Assembly (NCBI GenBank): GCA_964589175.1
Contig: CAZPRY010000076.1
Location: 1-13,701, forward strand
From: CAZPRY01 sp964589175
GTDB lineage: Bacteria; Fidelibacterota; UBA2242
Reading direction: 5' to 3'
Length of the DNA: 13,701 bases
The notes beneath the pieces were generated by a model. The model had not been told where the DNA came from, did no database searches, and was given only the letters and a program-made list of their open reading frames with translations. Shown here one piece after another: positions 1-8,655 of this stretch (its first letter is position 1; each line of letters begins with the position of its first letter). A program made the position numbers and the translations under genes.

Positions 1-2
1 AA

Positions 3-689
3 CTGCGCCGGGCCTTTGCGCTCCACATCGCCGGTGATCAACACCTGGGCAGCACAATTCAGTATGGGGTCGACGATTGGCATGATGCGGGCTTTGCCTT
101 CTGTGTTCCTTCCGTCTCCAATATCTGGCCCCGGCGCTGGTATCCGAATATTGCTGGGGAAAACCGGTTGCCCGATTCACCGCTATATACCGGGGATTTT
201 GAAGATGGATTTGGCAATAAAATGACTGTTTACGCGGTGTCGAATCCTTGTTACACGGGACGAAAACCCAGTCGGCTCTATGACCGGGCGACCGGTTTCG
301 GGCTTGTCCGATTCAATAAAAAAAGCAGGGATATCACGATCGAATGCTGGCCCCGAATTTCGGACCCTTCCCAGTCGGATTCGGAGCAGTATCCGGGCTG
401 GCCGATTACGATTAATCAAATGGATAATTTTATACAGTCGTCCCGACTATTTCTGCCCACGATAATCGTTACGGGAATGGTTGATCCGGTGCTTCAGATT
501 GTGTCTGAATTAGATGGTGAAATAATCTATACAATCAGAATTAACGGGACGGAATTTCAGCCGAAAGTTTTTAAAGAAGGCAAATATATCCTGAAAATCG
601 GAGAACCGGGCACAGATCGGATGAAAGAATTCACTGCAATTCCTGCATCAGGTTATGAAAAACAGGGCACCTTGCTCGTGGAATTTTAG
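3..689 (+). CDS. PhoD-like phosphatase, C-terminal part (5' end outside window)
   Basis: The open frame enters from the left edge and gives 228 visible residues before the stop at 687-689. Near the start it carries GDQH (bases 33-44) followed by a segment rich in DDWHDAGFAFCVPS and WPRRWYP. GDxH is a metal-binding motif of the PhoD/calcineurin-like metallophosphoesterase fold, and the following tract resembles large PhoD-like proteins of Planctomycetes and related bacteria. From this I infer an exported phosphomonoesterase or phosphodiesterase. The rest of the visible part is a beta-rich C-terminal tail with no motif I can name. The N-terminal metal ligands and any Tat signal lie outside the window. 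A 115-base gap separates it from the glycosidase run, so co-transcription is uncertain. The family call is fairly good; the substrate is unknown. Confidence 0.62.
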   Translation: MRRAFALHIAGDQHLGSTIQYGVDDWHDAGFAFCVPSVSNIWPRRWYPNIAGENRLPDSPLYTGDFEDGFGNKMTVYAVSNPCYTGRKPSRLYDRATGFGLVRFNKKSRDITIECWPRISDPSQSDSEQYPGWPITINQMDNFIQSSRLFLPTIIVTGMVDPVLQIVSELDGEIIYTIRINGTEFQPKVFKEGKYILKIGEPGTDRMKEFTAIPASGYEKQGTLLVEF

Positions 690-804
690 TTTGAAAGCCC
701 ATTCTGAATTCGTAGGATCGGCTCCTGTTTCAGGATAATTTGAGAAACGACTAATTTCGAAAAGATGATTAGTAATTCACCTTTTAGAGAGGGATAATCA
801 GACC

Positions 805-2979
805 ATGCGAACTAAAAATATCTTACTAAGCCTGATTTTTGCGACGGCTTTTTTGTCGGTAATATTTGGAGAGTCAAAAAAGAGCGAGCACGTTTTTAAG
901 GTTACCAGTCAGGAATTGACTGAAACGCCAATCAGTCCTCTGTTATATAGCAATTTCATCGAACTTGGATATGGTATCCAGGCTGAAGCGATGTGGAGCG
1001 AGATGCTCTTCAATCGCAGTTTCGAGCGCGTTCCGCCTTATACGGGAATCAACAAAGAGTGTTTTGATTTGTTTCTCGATGGGGGAACTCCAGGTAAAAT
1101 ATACGAACGCGATTGGAGTTCATTCGACTGGTATCATACCGGCTACGAACATAACGCCTGGTTCGTGGCGCCCGGGGCACCGCCGCAGGCTTCATGGATC
1201 GATGATTCCAGTACTTTTTTTGTTTGTGAAACGCCCCAGCTTGACTGCGAAATTCGTCCGGAAGCTGGAGGTTCGGGACATGGCAATCAATGCCTCCGTG
1301 TCATTAACCGTGATAATAGTCAATGGGCAGGCGTCGCTCAGGAAGGGAAACTGCTCAAAAAAGGAGAAACCTACTATTTTCGAGGTAAAATTAAGTCGGT
1401 TAAAGCTTCGCAAAAAGCTGAAATCCGTTTTTATGAAACCGGAAAACGGAACAAACCGATCGCGTCATTTCCGCTGGAAAACATCGGCAATCAATTTTCG
1501 GAATTTGAGATACAATTCAGAAATACCCGCTTTCAAGGCTGGGCGACTTTTTGCCTGATGATTCCACCCGGCTCGGAAATCGTGCTGGATGACTTTTCTT
1601 TAAAACCACAAAGTGCCATAAACGGCTGGCGACCGGAAACCATTGATGTAACCGGTAGGGTGAATCCTGGATTGATACGCTTCCCCGGCGGTTGTTTTGC
1701 ATCGTTTTATGATTGGCGAAACGGGATAGGACCGTATTCGGAGCGCAAGCCCAACGTATCCTATTTCTGGGGCGGGCTGAATAATAATGATATCGGCACC
1801 GCTGAATTCGCGACGCTGGCCAAATCCGTCGGCTCGGAAATGATGCTCTGTGTCAATCTGTATCATCCCTGGAAAAAATCCTATGAGCATTATCAGGGTG
1901 TGCTTCAGGGAAACGATTTTCCGCAATTTACCAGTCTCAGCGAAGGTGCCCAAGCCGCCGCTGATTGGGTGGCCTATTGCAATCTGCCGGCGGGTTCCTG
2001 CCCGATGGCAGATTTGCGGGTGAAGCATGGCTACAAAGAACCGTTTAATGTCCGTTACTGGGAGTTGGATAATGAGGCAAGCCGTTGGTTTGAAGCCAAA
2101 GATTACGCTTGGGCCGCTGTCGTCTATTCCAGAGCCATGAAAGCAGTCGATCCGTCGATCAAGATCGGCATGATTTCCTATGGCGGCGGATGGCGAACAC
2201 GGGCCTTTCGCCCGCAGCTGGAAGACATGCTGGAAATCGCTGGTCAGGATATCGATTTTATTGCCGACCGCAACGATGCCGAAGGCGGGCTTGATGCCAT
2301 GCTGGATCGATTGCGGAATTTTAATCGCGATAACGGCACCGATATCAAATATTGCAACACGGAATGGCTGCCGCTGGATTTCGATCAGAATACGGATGTT
2401 TATAGAAATCCAGAAACCGGTGATATGCAGAGCAGATCATATATGTTCAGTAAATGGCATTACGGCATGAATGTCTTGAAAAACCTTTTAGCATTTCAGC
2501 GCCGCGGTGGGGAAGTTCTGTTTGTGAATTTTAATAATCTGGCGAATACCCATAGTCAAAGCGCAATCGAAACTCCCAAAGAAGGTGTTTACCTGACTGC
2601 CTCCGGAATTGCGCTCGAATTGTTGTCACGGTCTCAGGCGGCCAGGGTTCTGAAAATTGATGATTATTTACCGAAGGTTGCCGATGAATTCCAGGTGCAG
2701 GCGGCCTGGGACAATCAGCGGCGGAAATTGGTGCTGTATGTGTGTAATCGGACCTTCGAAAGACAAAATGCAACATTCGATTTATCGGCATTGTCAGAAG
2801 CTTTTACAAAAGCCCAAATCACTACTCTTGCGGGAGAAGGACCACTGGCTATGAATACTTTGAAAAATCCCAATGCGATAAAACGATCGGTAAAGAATGT
2901 TGAAAAATTAAAGACTGGTGATCATTACACAATAGCAGCCGATCCATATACTTTTATTCAGATTGTGCTTGAAGAATAA
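805..2979 (+). CDS. Exported GH51-type alpha-L-arabinofuranosidase with internal carbohydrate-binding module
   Basis: This 724-residue protein probably cleaves terminal alpha-L-arabinofuranosyl groups outside the cytoplasm. Residues 1 to about 22 form a signal peptide. The opening block has NFIELGYG and EMLFNRSFE, which match the GH51 N-terminal strand. Residues about 145-272 look like a CBM_4_9-type beta-sandwich ending in VLDDFSLKP. The barrel follows with RFPGGCF (292-298), the acid/base in WELDNE (E424) and the likely nucleophile in NTEW (E520). The last 120 or so residues form the C-terminal beta-domain. The motif before the acid/base is DNE instead of the usual GNE, which is a departure but keeps Asn-Glu. 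AGAGAGGG at 786-793 is a somewhat distant ribosome site for the ATG. It heads a run with the two following genes. The GH51-like fold is well supported; exact substrate is inferred. Confidence 0.87.
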   Translation: MRTKNILLSLIFATAFLSVIFGESKKSEHVFKVTSQELTETPISPLLYSNFIELGYGIQAEAMWSEMLFNRSFERVPPYTGINKECFDLFLDGGTPGKIYERDWSSFDWYHTGYEHNAWFVAPGAPPQASWIDDSSTFFVCETPQLDCEIRPEAGGSGHGNQCLRVINRDNSQWAGVAQEGKLLKKGETYYFRGKIKSVKASQKAEIRFYETGKRNKPIASFPLENIGNQFSEFEIQFRNTRFQGWATFCLMIPPGSEIVLDDFSLKPQSAINGWRPETIDVTGRVNPGLIRFPGGCFASFYDWRNGIGPYSERKPNVSYFWGGLNNNDIGTAEFATLAKSVGSEMMLCVNLYHPWKKSYEHYQGVLQGNDFPQFTSLSEGAQAAADWVAYCNLPAGSCPMADLRVKHGYKEPFNVRYWELDNEASRWFEAKDYAWAAVVYSRAMKAVDPSIKIGMISYGGGWRTRAFRPQLEDMLEIAGQDIDFIADRNDAEGGLDAMLDRLRNFNRDNGTDIKYCNTEWLPLDFDQNTDVYRNPETGDMQSRSYMFSKWHYGMNVLKNLLAFQRRGGEVLFVNFNNLANTHSQSAIETPKEGVYLTASGIALELLSRSQAARVLKIDDYLPKVADEFQVQAAWDNQRRKLVLYVCNRTFERQNATFDLSALSEAFTKAQITTLAGEGPLAMNTLKNPNAIKRSVKNVEKLKTGDHYTIAADPYTFIQIVLEE

Positions 2980-3000
2980 AATTAATAGGAAGATCAAATA

Positions 3001-4410
3001 GTGAAAATCATGAAAGTAACCGATAGAAAATCAGAGCGAATCTTGCTACTCTGGACTGTATTCCTCCTGGCAATCCTGCTGACAAACTGTGCCAGCCGTG
3101 GGGGCAGAATCACTAAGCGGTTGAAGAATTTCACGAAAAGCATTGCGGTGGTCGATACCCACGAACATCAAAGGAAACCATCGGACTTTGGGCTGGATGA
3201 ATTTAATTTCTATACTCTCTTACGGTCTTCTTATCTGGGCAACGACCTGGTCTCGGCAGGCAGTCCGTTAATCACTCCTGAATTACTGAATGAGCACTCG
3301 GCCGCTGAACTCTGGGACAGCCTGGGCCAATATTTTGATTATTTGGCCAATACCAGCTATGCCCGGCATCTTCTCGCAGGTATGAAATTCCTGTATGGCT
3401 ACGAGGAAGCCGCTTTTACAGAAGATGGGATAAATCGTCTTTCAGAAGCGATTGCGGCGAACTATGAGGATTATGACAAATGGTTTGATAAGGCCTTCAG
3501 ACAATCGAATTTTGAGATCATGTTTGTGGATCGCTGGTGGGACCCCGTGAACTTCAATGTCGACACGGCGCATATCGCCCTGGTTTTTGATATCAGTGAT
3601 GTGGTGAGGCCGGCCTGTTACGGTCCCCCGCGAGAGGGCGACAGCGCGAGACATCCGGCAGCATATTACCGTCGGGCCGCAGCAGAAGGTTTTTCGCTGC
3701 AGTCGCTGGGTGAGTATCTGGCCTTTGCCGATCATCTTTTCCTCAAAGCAGTGGAGAAAAATGCGGTCTGTCTCAAGAACACCCTGGCGTATAGCCGTTC
3801 ACTCGATTTTGAGGATGTTCCGTTTGAAAAAGCCGAGCAACTCTACGTCAAGGCTCCGGATTTGAACTCATCCGAAAGGAAAGCGCTCGAAGATTTCATG
3901 TTCCACTGGATCATCAAGAGGTCGATAAAATTTGATCTCCCGATTCAGATCCATACCGGTTATTTCGCCGGAAACCGATGCTGGCTCAAACAGGGCGATC
4001 CGCTTGCGCTGAACAATGTTTTATTACAGTATTCCGATGCGAGATTTGTACTTTTTCACGGCGGCTATCCCTGGACCGGTGAATTCATTGCTCTCGGCAA
4101 ATCATTTAGCAATGTAGCCCTCGACCTGGTCTGGCTGCCCCAGATATCCAGGGAACGGGCGGTTATCGTTTTTGATGAGATGCTTGACTGTGTGCCGTAT
4201 AACAAGATTTTCTGGGGCGGCGATTGTCAGCTGATCGAGGAGTCAGTTGGCGCCCTTGAATTTGGACAGGATGTGGTGATACAGGTGTTGACCAAAAGAA
4301 TCGCCAGTGGCTCGATGAGCGAAGAGATGGCGCAGGATATCATAAGGAAAATATTCCGGGAAAATGCCATCAGCTACTTCAGGCTTGATGATAAAATGAA
4401 TATAAAATAA
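3001..4410 (+). CDS. Amidohydrolase-superfamily lipoprotein
   Basis: This 469-residue protein is a TIM-barrel metal-dependent hydrolase of the amidohydrolase superfamily, anchored in the envelope. The N-terminus has a hydrophobic segment ending in LLTNCAS, a plausible though not perfect lipobox. Visible metal-site motifs are DTHEH (H54 and H56), QIHTG (H318), FHGGYPW (H353) and WGGDC (D408), in the order expected for the superfamily. The general plan is shared with PF04909-type amidohydrolases and also recalls uronate isomerase, so hydrolysis of an amide or ester, decarboxylation, or sugar-acid chemistry are all possible. I chose the GTG start because AGGAAG at 2988-2993 sits seven bases before it; an ATG at 3010 is the alternative. 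It lies 21 bases after the arabinofuranosidase and 13 before the nitrilase gene, so the three are probably one transcript. Substrate is unknown. Confidence 0.8.
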   Translation: MKIMKVTDRKSERILLLWTVFLLAILLTNCASRGGRITKRLKNFTKSIAVVDTHEHQRKPSDFGLDEFNFYTLLRSSYLGNDLVSAGSPLITPELLNEHSAAELWDSLGQYFDYLANTSYARHLLAGMKFLYGYEEAAFTEDGINRLSEAIAANYEDYDKWFDKAFRQSNFEIMFVDRWWDPVNFNVDTAHIALVFDISDVVRPACYGPPREGDSARHPAAYYRRAAAEGFSLQSLGEYLAFADHLFLKAVEKNAVCLKNTLAYSRSLDFEDVPFEKAEQLYVKAPDLNSSERKALEDFMFHWIIKRSIKFDLPIQIHTGYFAGNRCWLKQGDPLALNNVLLQYSDARFVLFHGGYPWTGEFIALGKSFSNVALDLVWLPQISRERAVIVFDEMLDCVPYNKIFWGGDCQLIEESVGALEFGQDVVIQVLTKRIASGSMSEEMAQDIIRKIFRENAISYFRLDDKMNIK

Positions 4411-4423
4411 CACCCTTACACCT

Positions 4424-5263
4424 ATGAAAAAAATGACAAAACCAGGATTCCACTGCCATCTCATCTGCTGTTTGATATACAGCATGATGTGTACTGGGAT
4501 GATACATGCACAGGACAGACCGGTAAAGTTTGCCATGGCACAGATCTTTTGTTTGGATGGGGATCGATCGGGTAATTTTGTGAGAATAGAGAATGCCCTG
4601 GCGAAAGCCCGGGATAAAGGAGCCGACATCGTTTGCTTTCCTGAAACCGCTATTCTGGGTTGGGTCAATCCCGATGCCCACGAGAGGGCCTTTCCAATTC
4701 CAGGGCCGGACTCGGATAAATTGTGTGCCTTAGCGAAAAAATATAAAGTTTACATAAATATCGGCTTGGCAGAAAAAGAAGGTGAAAAACTGTTTGATTC
4801 AGCCATCCTGATTGATGACGAAGGGAATATCCTTTTAAAACACCAAAAAATCAATATCTGGACCGAATTAATGTCGCCGCCTTATTTTAAAGGAGAAAAA
4901 ATAGGGGCTGTTGATACCCGTTTTGGAAAAATCGGAGTAATGATTTGCGCAGATTCCTTTCAGGATGATTTATTGATAAAGATGAAAGAACAGGAACCTG
5001 ATTTTGTCATTATCCCTTATGGCTGGGCTGCCAATGAAACAGCCTGGCCGGGACATGCAAGAGAATTACAGCGTGTTGTACAACATGCCGCCGAATTAAT
5101 AAACTGCCCGGTTATCGGGACTGATCTAATTGGAGAAATATCGCATGGCCCCTGGCGGGGTATGGTTTACGGCGGGCAAAGTATCGCCGTTGACCAAAAT
5201 GCTAATGTACTTGCAATAGGCAAAGACAGAGATAAAGAAATAGTTATTTTCGAATTAAAATAG
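4424..5263 (+). CDS. Exported carbon-nitrogen hydrolase (nitrilase superfamily)
   Basis: This 279-residue protein is a complete nitrilase-superfamily domain. The catalytic triad is visible: Glu74 in FPETA, Lys142 in HQKIN and Cys175 in MICADSF. Such enzymes split amides, carbamoyl groups or nitriles through a cysteine thioester. Residues 1 to about 29 are hydrophobic and end in MIHAQD, a signal-peptidase I type site, so the enzyme is predicted to act outside the cytoplasm, which is uncommon for this family. No clear ribosome site precedes the ATG; the upstream stop is only 13 bases away, so translation may be coupled. Its placement with a glycosidase and an amidohydrolase suggests removal of an amide-linked or carbamoyl group from a glycan or glycoconjugate, but this is inference. 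It is the last gene of the run. Confidence 0.85.
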   Translation: MKKMTKPGFHCHLICCLIYSMMCTGMIHAQDRPVKFAMAQIFCLDGDRSGNFVRIENALAKARDKGADIVCFPETAILGWVNPDAHERAFPIPGPDSDKLCALAKKYKVYINIGLAEKEGEKLFDSAILIDDEGNILLKHQKINIWTELMSPPYFKGEKIGAVDTRFGKIGVMICADSFQDDLLIKMKEQEPDFVIIPYGWAANETAWPGHARELQRVVQHAAELINCPVIGTDLIGEISHGPWRGMVYGGQSIAVDQNANVLAIGKDRDKEIVIFELK

Positions 5264-5366
5264 AATTCCAAGTTGGTATCATAAACGAGCCGATTTATAA
5301 AAATGAAAAGCAAATAATCCTATTTTTTAAATAAAGGTAAACATTCTCAGAATATTCCATTGGCAC

Positions 5367-5395
5367 TTGACAATAGAAAAAATATTGTCTAAAAT
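5367..5395 (+). promoter_or_regulatory. Strong sigma70-type promoter for the GH36-like gene
   Basis: TTGACA at 5367-5372 and TAAAAT at 5390-5395 are separated by exactly 17 bases. The -35 is a perfect match and the -10 differs at one position. It lies 30 bases before the chosen start codon and is followed at once by a palindromic operator, so the start of transcription should fall inside that operator. Confidence 0.78.
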
Positions 5396-5408
5396 GCAAA
5401 CGTTTGCA
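5395..5408 (+). promoter_or_regulatory. LacI/GalR-family operator
   Basis: TGCAAACGTTTGCA is a perfect 14-base palindrome with the central CG and AAACGTTT core typical of LacI/GalR-family operators (PurR, CcpA and many sugar repressors). It shares its first base with the -10 box and covers the expected +1, an arrangement suited to repression by blocking RNA polymerase. No LacI-family gene lies in the window; the only regulator here is DeoR-type. Confidence 0.75.
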
Positions 5409-5424
5409 TAGAAAGGAAAATACC

Positions 5425-7806
5425 ATGAAAAAGACTCATTCAACTGTAAAAAATCGTCCTACTCACCTGCTTCAATCATCGTCCGGAGTTGCCAGAATCC
5501 GGCAAGCGGAAAAAATCCTTAATCCGCAAAAAATGGTTCTCATAGGTGCTGTAATCCTATTGTTCGTCGCCGGTTGCGGGAAAAGTGTAATCCATGAGGA
5601 TTGGAAAGTCACGGCAAACACCCGGACCTCTGAACTCAGCTTCAGCCAGGAGAACCTAGGCAGCGTTTTCCAAAACGTTCAACTGAACGTGAAAGAGGGC
5701 AATGAAAGCGTAAAACTGACGGATTGGGAGATTAAAAAAGAGAAAAACAAGCTGCTCATCAGAACGGAAAAACCCCTGGCAACAATCTGGGGATTCACAA
5801 TCACAGAGTCCGGTATTGATGCCGAATGCTCCGTTCCCAATGCCTTTTTAAGTGGAGTCGCGCCGGCAGGTGAAAAACGAATTCCTGCCCGGGTTGCCAG
5901 CCAGGACAACGGGATTATGTATACCCAAATGGGCTTTGTATCAGCGTTGAATATCAATCATCTTTTCGATATGAATACAGACATCATGATCCGTTTTGCT
6001 GAAAAAAGCCGCCTGATCCGCAATTGTTCCGACAATAGTGAGATGAATATAGAACTACCATTGACCGATGGCGGGGAAATTACACTATTAAAAAATTACT
6101 ACACGGATGTGGTGGGACTCGCTAAGTATCAGCAGACGGAATTCAAACCGGTCTACAAACCCGCTCTCGATAATTTTAAAACTGCTCCGACGGGCTGGTC
6201 CACCTGGTACTGCTATTACATGTCGCCCACCGAGGAGGACCTGGTCCTGGAGACGGATGCTCTGGCTCAGAAACTCAAACCTTACGGTCTCGAATATATC
6301 CAACTGGATGCCTGTTTTACGAGAGGAGAGGCGGCTAACTGGCTTGAATGGACAAAAGAAATATTCCCCCAGGGCGGTAAGTGGTGGTTTAAATATATCC
6401 AGGAGCAAGGATTGAAACCGGGGCTTTGGATTAATCTTTATGGAGACAATTATGCCAAACCATCCATGGCGGATAAATATCCCGAAAATTTCTACCTGAG
6501 AGATCAAGACGGTAAACTCTCGAGAGCTTGTTGTGCGGCCGATTGCACGGTTGTGAGAATGGATTATACCAATCCGGAAGTCATTGAAAAACACCTGAAA
6601 CCCCTCTTCCGGACGCTTGTCGATGATTGGGGAATGAGATACCTAAAAAGTGCCGGCTGGGGCACCTGGATGGATTATTACGAAGAAAACCGAAGCAACG
6701 CTTTCAATCCTGAAATGGACAGCCGGGATGCCTACCGGAGTGCTCAGGCTGCCGTCAGAGAGATCATGGGAGAAGACAATTATATTGTCGGGTGCGCCAT
6801 GCATGAGATCGGTGTCGGTTTTGATTATTATGATGGCTCGCGGACAGGTGGAGACGACTATGCCACGTGGTATGGAAAGGAACATTGGTCCGATGGTATG
6901 CAGACCTATTTTAAATCCCTATTCGGTGCAAATTATCTGAACGGTATCTGCTGGTGGTCGGATCCCGATGCCGTAATGGTAAGAGATCCTCTCACAATGG
7001 TTGAGGGGCAGACGATCGTAACGACAGCCTCACTCAGCGGACAGGCTTATATTATCAGTGATTTTATCGCTGATTTTTCGAGAGAGAGATTACAGAAATT
7101 TCTTTCCAGTGAATATGAAATAGACTGGGCAAATAAATTTCCTGATCTCGTTCAAGGTCTCCCGCAGGAAAAGCTAAAACTATATGAACAAACCATGCCG
7201 GCTATGCCGATTCGGGCGATGGATCTTTATCCTTTCCGGCTTGAACCGAAATGCTGCCCCGAACCCAAGGAATATCCACGAGCTCTCGATTTGAAAGTGA
7301 ATTCCTCCGCCGGGACGTACGATGTTGTTGCTCTGTATAACTGGAATGACGAAGAAATGTCGAAAAGTCTTGACTTGGCCGAAGATCTGGGGCTGGACAC
7401 GACTTTCGAATACCTGGTCTTTGATTTCTGGTCGAAAAAACTTCTGAATTCTGTTACGAAAATCCTGACCGAAACGATCCCGGCACATGGCACTAAGGCT
7501 TTGATCATCAGGAAAAAAGCCGATCAACCGCAGCTTCTGGCGACCTCCCGGCATCTGACGGCCGCCTACAGCATTAAAAGTCTTGAATGGGATTGTGGCG
7601 AACTGACCCTGAGTGGCTCTTCGCAGACAGTTCCGGGCGACATCTACACGATGTATATCCATCTGCCGGAAAATATGGAAGTGGCGGAACTTGAGAGTGA
7701 TTCCGGAGATATTAGCCACAGCGTAACGGCCGACGGAATTCTTGAGGTTAGCTTTACGGGAACCGCAGATCCAGTCGCCTGGGAGATTGAGTTCGAGAAT
7801 AAATAG
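5425..7806 (+). CDS. GH36/melibiase-like lipoprotein with altered nucleophile position
   Basis: This 793-residue protein has the architecture of GH36/GH27-type alpha-galactosidases. A beta-sandwich (about 60-250) precedes a TIM barrel (about 255-600) with GWSTWY (257-262), QLDACF (293-298), RMDYTNP (378-384), RTGGDD (473-478) and CWWSDPDA (509-516), then a beta C-terminal domain. RTGGDD fits the acid/base Asp. The strand that should carry the nucleophile as K-x-D reads YLKSAGW (406-412), with Ala410 where Asp is expected. It may be inactive, may use another residue, or may belong to a divergent subfamily. A lipobox (FVAGC, Cys51) marks it as a lipoprotein. I chose the ATG at 5425 because AAAGGA (5412-5417) precedes it and promoter and operator lie just upstream; this leaves an unusually long n-region. 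A later ATG at 5533 begins at the hydrophobic segment but lacks positive charge and a ribosome site. Confidence 0.78.
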   Translation: MKKTHSTVKNRPTHLLQSSSGVARIRQAEKILNPQKMVLIGAVILLFVAGCGKSVIHEDWKVTANTRTSELSFSQENLGSVFQNVQLNVKEGNESVKLTDWEIKKEKNKLLIRTEKPLATIWGFTITESGIDAECSVPNAFLSGVAPAGEKRIPARVASQDNGIMYTQMGFVSALNINHLFDMNTDIMIRFAEKSRLIRNCSDNSEMNIELPLTDGGEITLLKNYYTDVVGLAKYQQTEFKPVYKPALDNFKTAPTGWSTWYCYYMSPTEEDLVLETDALAQKLKPYGLEYIQLDACFTRGEAANWLEWTKEIFPQGGKWWFKYIQEQGLKPGLWINLYGDNYAKPSMADKYPENFYLRDQDGKLSRACCAADCTVVRMDYTNPEVIEKHLKPLFRTLVDDWGMRYLKSAGWGTWMDYYEENRSNAFNPEMDSRDAYRSAQAAVREIMGEDNYIVGCAMHEIGVGFDYYDGSRTGGDDYATWYGKEHWSDGMQTYFKSLFGANYLNGICWWSDPDAVMVRDPLTMVEGQTIVTTASLSGQAYIISDFIADFSRERLQKFLSSEYEIDWANKFPDLVQGLPQEKLKLYEQTMPAMPIRAMDLYPFRLEPKCCPEPKEYPRALDLKVNSSAGTYDVVALYNWNDEEMSKSLDLAEDLGLDTTFEYLVFDFWSKKLLNSVTKILTETIPAHGTKALIIRKKADQPQLLATSRHLTAAYSIKSLEWDCGELTLSGSSQTVPGDIYTMYIHLPENMEVAELESDSGDISHSVTADGILEVSFTGTADPVAWEIEFENK

Positions 7807-7860
7807 ATATACGGATTGATTGCAGGATATCCGAGGTTTTCATAAAAAGGACGGTTTTTT

Positions 7861-8655
7861 ATGTCCGCCAAGCGAGATTATATCATTTTTCGAGTTCTTG
7901 TATCGAGCCTGCTGATTTTTCTGCTCAGTTCCTGTCAAAATGGTCAGCCGGATAAAAAGGACGACAAGAAATTCCCGGAACAGGTGGCCGGGGCAAAAAA
8001 TTTCCCGTCAGGTGATATCCCGGAGATCATTGTTACAGGTGGCGAAAGCAGAAATTTGGGCGAGGTCAAGGAAGGGATTAAAACCCACGTTATATTCACG
8101 TTGAAAAATATCGGCAAAGCCAGGGCCACCGACATTTCGGTGCACGATCTTTCCAAGGGAGGTTGTACGGCAGTGTCCAAAATATCCGAGTTGGCTGCCG
8201 GTGATTCCGCCAAACTGGAGTTTATTTTTGAGACGCTGGGTTATGGAGGAAAGGAACAGATCCGACAAGTCAAGGTTAGGTATAACAATCCCGAACTTAG
8301 CCCGATTACGCTCAGTGTAATCGCCGATGTGCTTCCCACCGAAGCTCACCAGGTGCCAATCGGAGAACTTTTCTATAATTTCTTTGTGCTGATTGATGTT
8401 CGAGACGAGCAAAAATTCCGTGAAGGACATATCGTCGGTGCGATACCCGTACCGGCGGATGAATTGGTAGCCTGGGCGTCCCAACTACCTGAAACCTTCA
8501 TGATTTACCTCTACTCCGACGATGGGGAACTGAGCGATCGATGCGCTAAGATTCTCAGAGAGAAGGGCTATTCACGGGCACTGAGTATCGTGGGAGGACT
8601 TGCCGAATGGAAGGATCAATACGGTGAGAGATTCATTATCACCGGTGAAAAATAG
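7861..8655 (+). CDS. DUF1573-rhodanese lipoprotein lacking the rhodanese cysteine
   Basis: This 264-residue protein begins with a signal ending in FLLSSC, giving a lipidated Cys25. Residues about 55-165 resemble the DUF1573 Ig-like fold (GEVKEG, TLKNIGKA, AAGDSAKLEF, VRYNNPE). The usual CGCT of that family is reduced to GGCT, keeping only Cys102. Residues about 170-264 form a rhodanese domain (LIDVRDEQKFREGHI, IPVPADEL, GGLAEW). At the active-site loop the sequence is YLYSDDGELS, so Ser219 stands where the persulfide-forming Cys should be. It is therefore unlikely to transfer sulfur and may bind a partner instead. AAGGA at 7847-7851 is a good ribosome site. It lies 54 bases after the GH36-like gene and 65 before a thioredoxin-CcdA gene, suggesting a role in envelope thiol chemistry. 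Confidence 0.82.
   Translation: MSAKRDYIIFRVLVSSLLIFLLSSCQNGQPDKKDDKKFPEQVAGAKNFPSGDIPEIIVTGGESRNLGEVKEGIKTHVIFTLKNIGKARATDISVHDLSKGGCTAVSKISELAAGDSAKLEFIFETLGYGGKEQIRQVKVRYNNPELSPITLSVIADVLPTEAHQVPIGELFYNFFVLIDVRDEQKFREGHIVGAIPVPADELVAWASQLPETFMIYLYSDDGELSDRCAKILREKGYSRALSIVGGLAEWKDQYGERFIITGEK

Noticed and set aside
5404..5424. TTG as an earlier start for the GH36-like gene
   Set aside because: It lies inside the operator and at the expected transcription start; AAAGGA at 5412-5417 clearly serves the ATG at 5425.
7180..7719. Long minus-strand frame inside the GH36-like gene
   Set aside because: It overlaps a clearly coding plus-strand region with recognisable domains; its product has no recognisable motif and is best read as a shadow frame.
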